From Pseudomonas putida (lineage in GTDB: Bacteria; Pseudomonadota; Gammaproteobacteria; Pseudomonadales; Pseudomonadaceae), in assembly GCF_002741075.1 (NCBI RefSeq), contig NZ_CP016634.1:946501-1010500 (forward strand): DNA of 64,000 nt, given 5' to 3'. Positions 62,364 through 64,000 of the stretch are shown here, in pieces. A program made the position numbers and the translations under genes. Every line of letters starts with the position of its first letter. Positions within the stretch are counted from its first letter, which is position 1. The notes under the pieces are model-generated. The model was given only the letters and a program-made list of their open reading frames with translations, searched no databases and was not told the DNA's origin.

Positions 62364-63809
62364 ATGGCAGAACCACTCAAGCGGTTGGCGACAGGTATCG
62401 ACGGACTGGACGTGCTGCTCAAGGGCGGCTTGATCGCTGGGGCTTCGTATATCGTCCAGGGGCCGCCGGGGGCGGGCAAGACCATTCTGGCCAACCAGTT
62501 GGCGTGCAATCACGTGCGCAGTGGTGGTCGCGTGCTGGTGGCGACCTTGCTCAGCGAGTCGCATGAAAGGCTGTTTCAATACCTATCGACACTGGAATTT
62601 TTCGACCCGGCGTTGGTAGGTGACCCGATCCAGTTCGTCAGCGCCTTCGACACCTTGGAGCAGGAAGGGCTTGATGCGGTGGTCAGGCTGCTGCGCCAGG
62701 AAATCGCCCGTCAGCAGGCCAGCCTGCTCATCGTCGATGGGCTGCTCAATGCCCGGGTCCGAGCGGAAACCAGCCTCGATACCAAGAAATTCGTCTCCGA
62801 ACTGCAAGGGCACGCCGCCTTTGCAGGCTGCACCGTGCTGCTGTTGACCAGCGCCCGGCTGCAGGAAGGCAGCCCGGAGCACACGATGGTCGATGGGGTG
62901 ATCGAGTTGAGTGAGCAACTGCTGGGCAGTCGGGCTGTGCGGCAGATCCAGTTGCGCAAGACCCGTGGCAGTGGCGCGATGTCCGGATTGCACGAATGCC
63001 TGATCGACCAGACCGGTTTGCGGGTGTTTCCTCGCCTTGAGGCGCTGTATAGCCACCCCAGCCAGATGGGCAGCGATACGCTCACGCGGGTCAGCACGGG
63101 TATCGTCACGCTGGATGAGATGCTTGGCGGTGGCGTGGCCAAGGGCTCGGTCAGCCTGGTCATGGGGCCTTCCGGGATTGGCAAGACGTCACTGGGCCTG
63201 GCGTTTCTCGGGCCGTGCAGCCCCGAGGCACCGGGGCTGCACATTGGTTTCTACGAAACACCGGCCCGCCTGCGCCTGAAGGCGGCCGCGCTGGGGCACG
63301 ACCTTGGCGAGCGTGAACGAGAAGGCAGCTTGGTGTTCTGTTGGCAGACCACTACCGAAGGCCTGTTGGACCAGCTCGGTGGGCACTTGCTTGAGCGTGT
63401 CGAGACCCTCGGCGCCCAGCGGGTGGTGATCGACAGCCTGGGGGCATTCAGTCGCCTGGCGTTTGACCCGGTACGGCTCAATGCCTTCTTCCGTGCCTTG
63501 ACCGGCGAGTTGCGTGCCCGCGACGTCAGTGTGCTGCTGACCTGGGAGATGCGCGATATCTTCGGCTCGGAAATCACCGCACCCGCACCGGATCTTTCGA
63601 GCATCGTCGACAACCTGCTCCTGATGCGTTTCGTCGAACTGGAGTCGCAACTGCGGCGCATGGTGTCGGTGCTCAAGGTGCGCGATAGCCATCACGATCC
63701 AGCGCTCCACGAGCTGAGCATCGGCCCTCAGGGGATTGCCTTGCGCAAGGCCTTCGAAGGTGCATGCGGCGTGCTGAGCGGCACGCCCGTGCCCCAGGGG
63801 AGCGACTGA
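62364..63809 (+). CDS. KaiC-like two-domain RecA-fold ATPase
   Basis: A 481-residue protein with two RecA/KaiC-type domains. Domain 1 has Walker A GPPGAGKT near residue 33 and Walker B LLIVDGLLN near 130; domain 2 has GPSGIGKTS near 271 and VVIDSLGAF near 357. KaiC-like proteins outside cyanobacteria are often paired with histidine kinases. There is no KaiB here. The operon kinase-KaiC-regulator suggests a role in signal transduction rather than a clock. Confidence 0.88.
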   Translation: MAEPLKRLATGIDGLDVLLKGGLIAGASYIVQGPPGAGKTILANQLACNHVRSGGRVLVATLLSESHERLFQYLSTLEFFDPALVGDPIQFVSAFDTLEQEGLDAVVRLLRQEIARQQASLLIVDGLLNARVRAETSLDTKKFVSELQGHAAFAGCTVLLLTSARLQEGSPEHTMVDGVIELSEQLLGSRAVRQIQLRKTRGSGAMSGLHECLIDQTGLRVFPRLEALYSHPSQMGSDTLTRVSTGIVTLDEMLGGGVAKGSVSLVMGPSGIGKTSLGLAFLGPCSPEAPGLHIGFYETPARLRLKAAALGHDLGEREREGSLVFCWQTTTEGLLDQLGGHLLERVETLGAQRVVIDSLGAFSRLAFDPVRLNAFFRALTGELRARDVSVLLTWEMRDIFGSEITAPAPDLSSIVDNLLLMRFVELESQLRRMVSVLKVRDSHHDPALHELSIGPQGIALRKAFEGACGVLSGTPVPQGSD

Positions 63810-63821
63810 TGGAATAGGACG

Positions 63822-64000
63822 ATGAACACGATTCTGATCGTCGACGATGAATACCTGATAGCCGATATCCTTGGGTTCGCCCTGGAGGATGAAGGCTTTC
63901 TGGTGGAGAAGGCGAGCAATGGCCGCAAGGCGCTGGAGGCGCTCAAGGAAAAGCGGGTGGAGTTGGTGATTACCGACTACATGATGCCGCTGCTCAACGG
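63822..64000 (+). CDS. response regulator receiver protein (truncated by window end)
   Basis: The first 59 codons of a receiver domain: MNTILIVDDEYLIADILGFA with the acidic pair, then VITDYMMPLLN containing the phosphorylated Asp. The remainder and any output domain lie beyond the window. Probably the cognate regulator of the kinase at 61197. Confidence 0.9.
   Translation, partial: MNTILIVDDEYLIADILGFALEDEGFLVEKASNGRKALEALKEKRVELVITDYMMPLLN

Overview
The window reads as a Pseudomonas chromosome, most likely of the P. putida group. The left end carries a conserved Pseudomonas gene order (icd, cspD, clpS-clpA, infA, bpt, aat, ftsK, lolA, rarA, crcB, serS, cysG). Short palindromic REP-type repeats, GC-rich coding sequence and typical pseudomonad tRNA and terminator sequences agree. 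The species is an inference; no ribosomal RNA is present.

Layout. 0-15 kb: housekeeping genes for the TCA cycle, N-end-rule proteolysis (Bpt and Aat tag proteins, ClpS delivers them to ClpA), translation initiation, chromosome segregation, lipoprotein sorting, fluoride export, seryl-tRNA charging and siroheme synthesis. 15-21 kb: glutathionyl-hydroquinone reductase, a tusDCBE-ybiB operon for tRNA 2-thiouridine sulfur relay, a purine permease, a Bax-inhibitor-1 family protein and tRNA-Ser. 21-28.4 kb: a TetR regulator divergent from a five-gene tripartite ABC efflux operon (HlyD, double ATPase, two ABC-2 permeases, outer-membrane channel), with a clear palindromic operator between them. 28.5-36.2 kb: accessory genes, including a solitary lambda-type holin, a Gly/His-rich secreted protein and a DUF6502-DUF5666-beta-barrel cluster. 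36.4-48.1 kb: LysR/TSUP pair, a MASE1 diguanylate cyclase, an SLC13 permease, small envelope proteins, an HTH-PAS-PAS protein and lipid-metabolism-like genes.

48.29-54.85 kb is an integrated mobile element and the main finding. It is bounded by a 16-bp direct repeat (TGTGGAGTTTCTTGCC) that is the 5' end of sohB. It begins with a tyrosine integrase, and all its genes lie on one strand. It contains two identical promoters whose core, TAAAAACCCTCACTATGGC, matches the single-subunit RNA-polymerase promoters of the T7-like P. putida phage gh-1 as I recall them. No phage RNA polymerase, DNA polymerase, terminase or tail gene is present, but a capsid-like protein, a KilA-N protein, a 26-residue membrane protein and several unknown proteins are. 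The simplest reading is a phage satellite whose genes are switched on by the RNA polymerase of an infecting T7-like helper phage.

54.8-64 kb: sohB, tRNA-Cys, small secreted proteins and lipoproteins, a family-7 polysaccharide-lyase-like protein, DoxX, tRNA-Leu, and at the right edge a PAS histidine kinase, a two-domain KaiC-like ATPase and a truncated response regulator in one operon. Three small lipoproteins scattered over the window (28.7, 42.7 and 56.9 kb) look like members of one unrecognised family.
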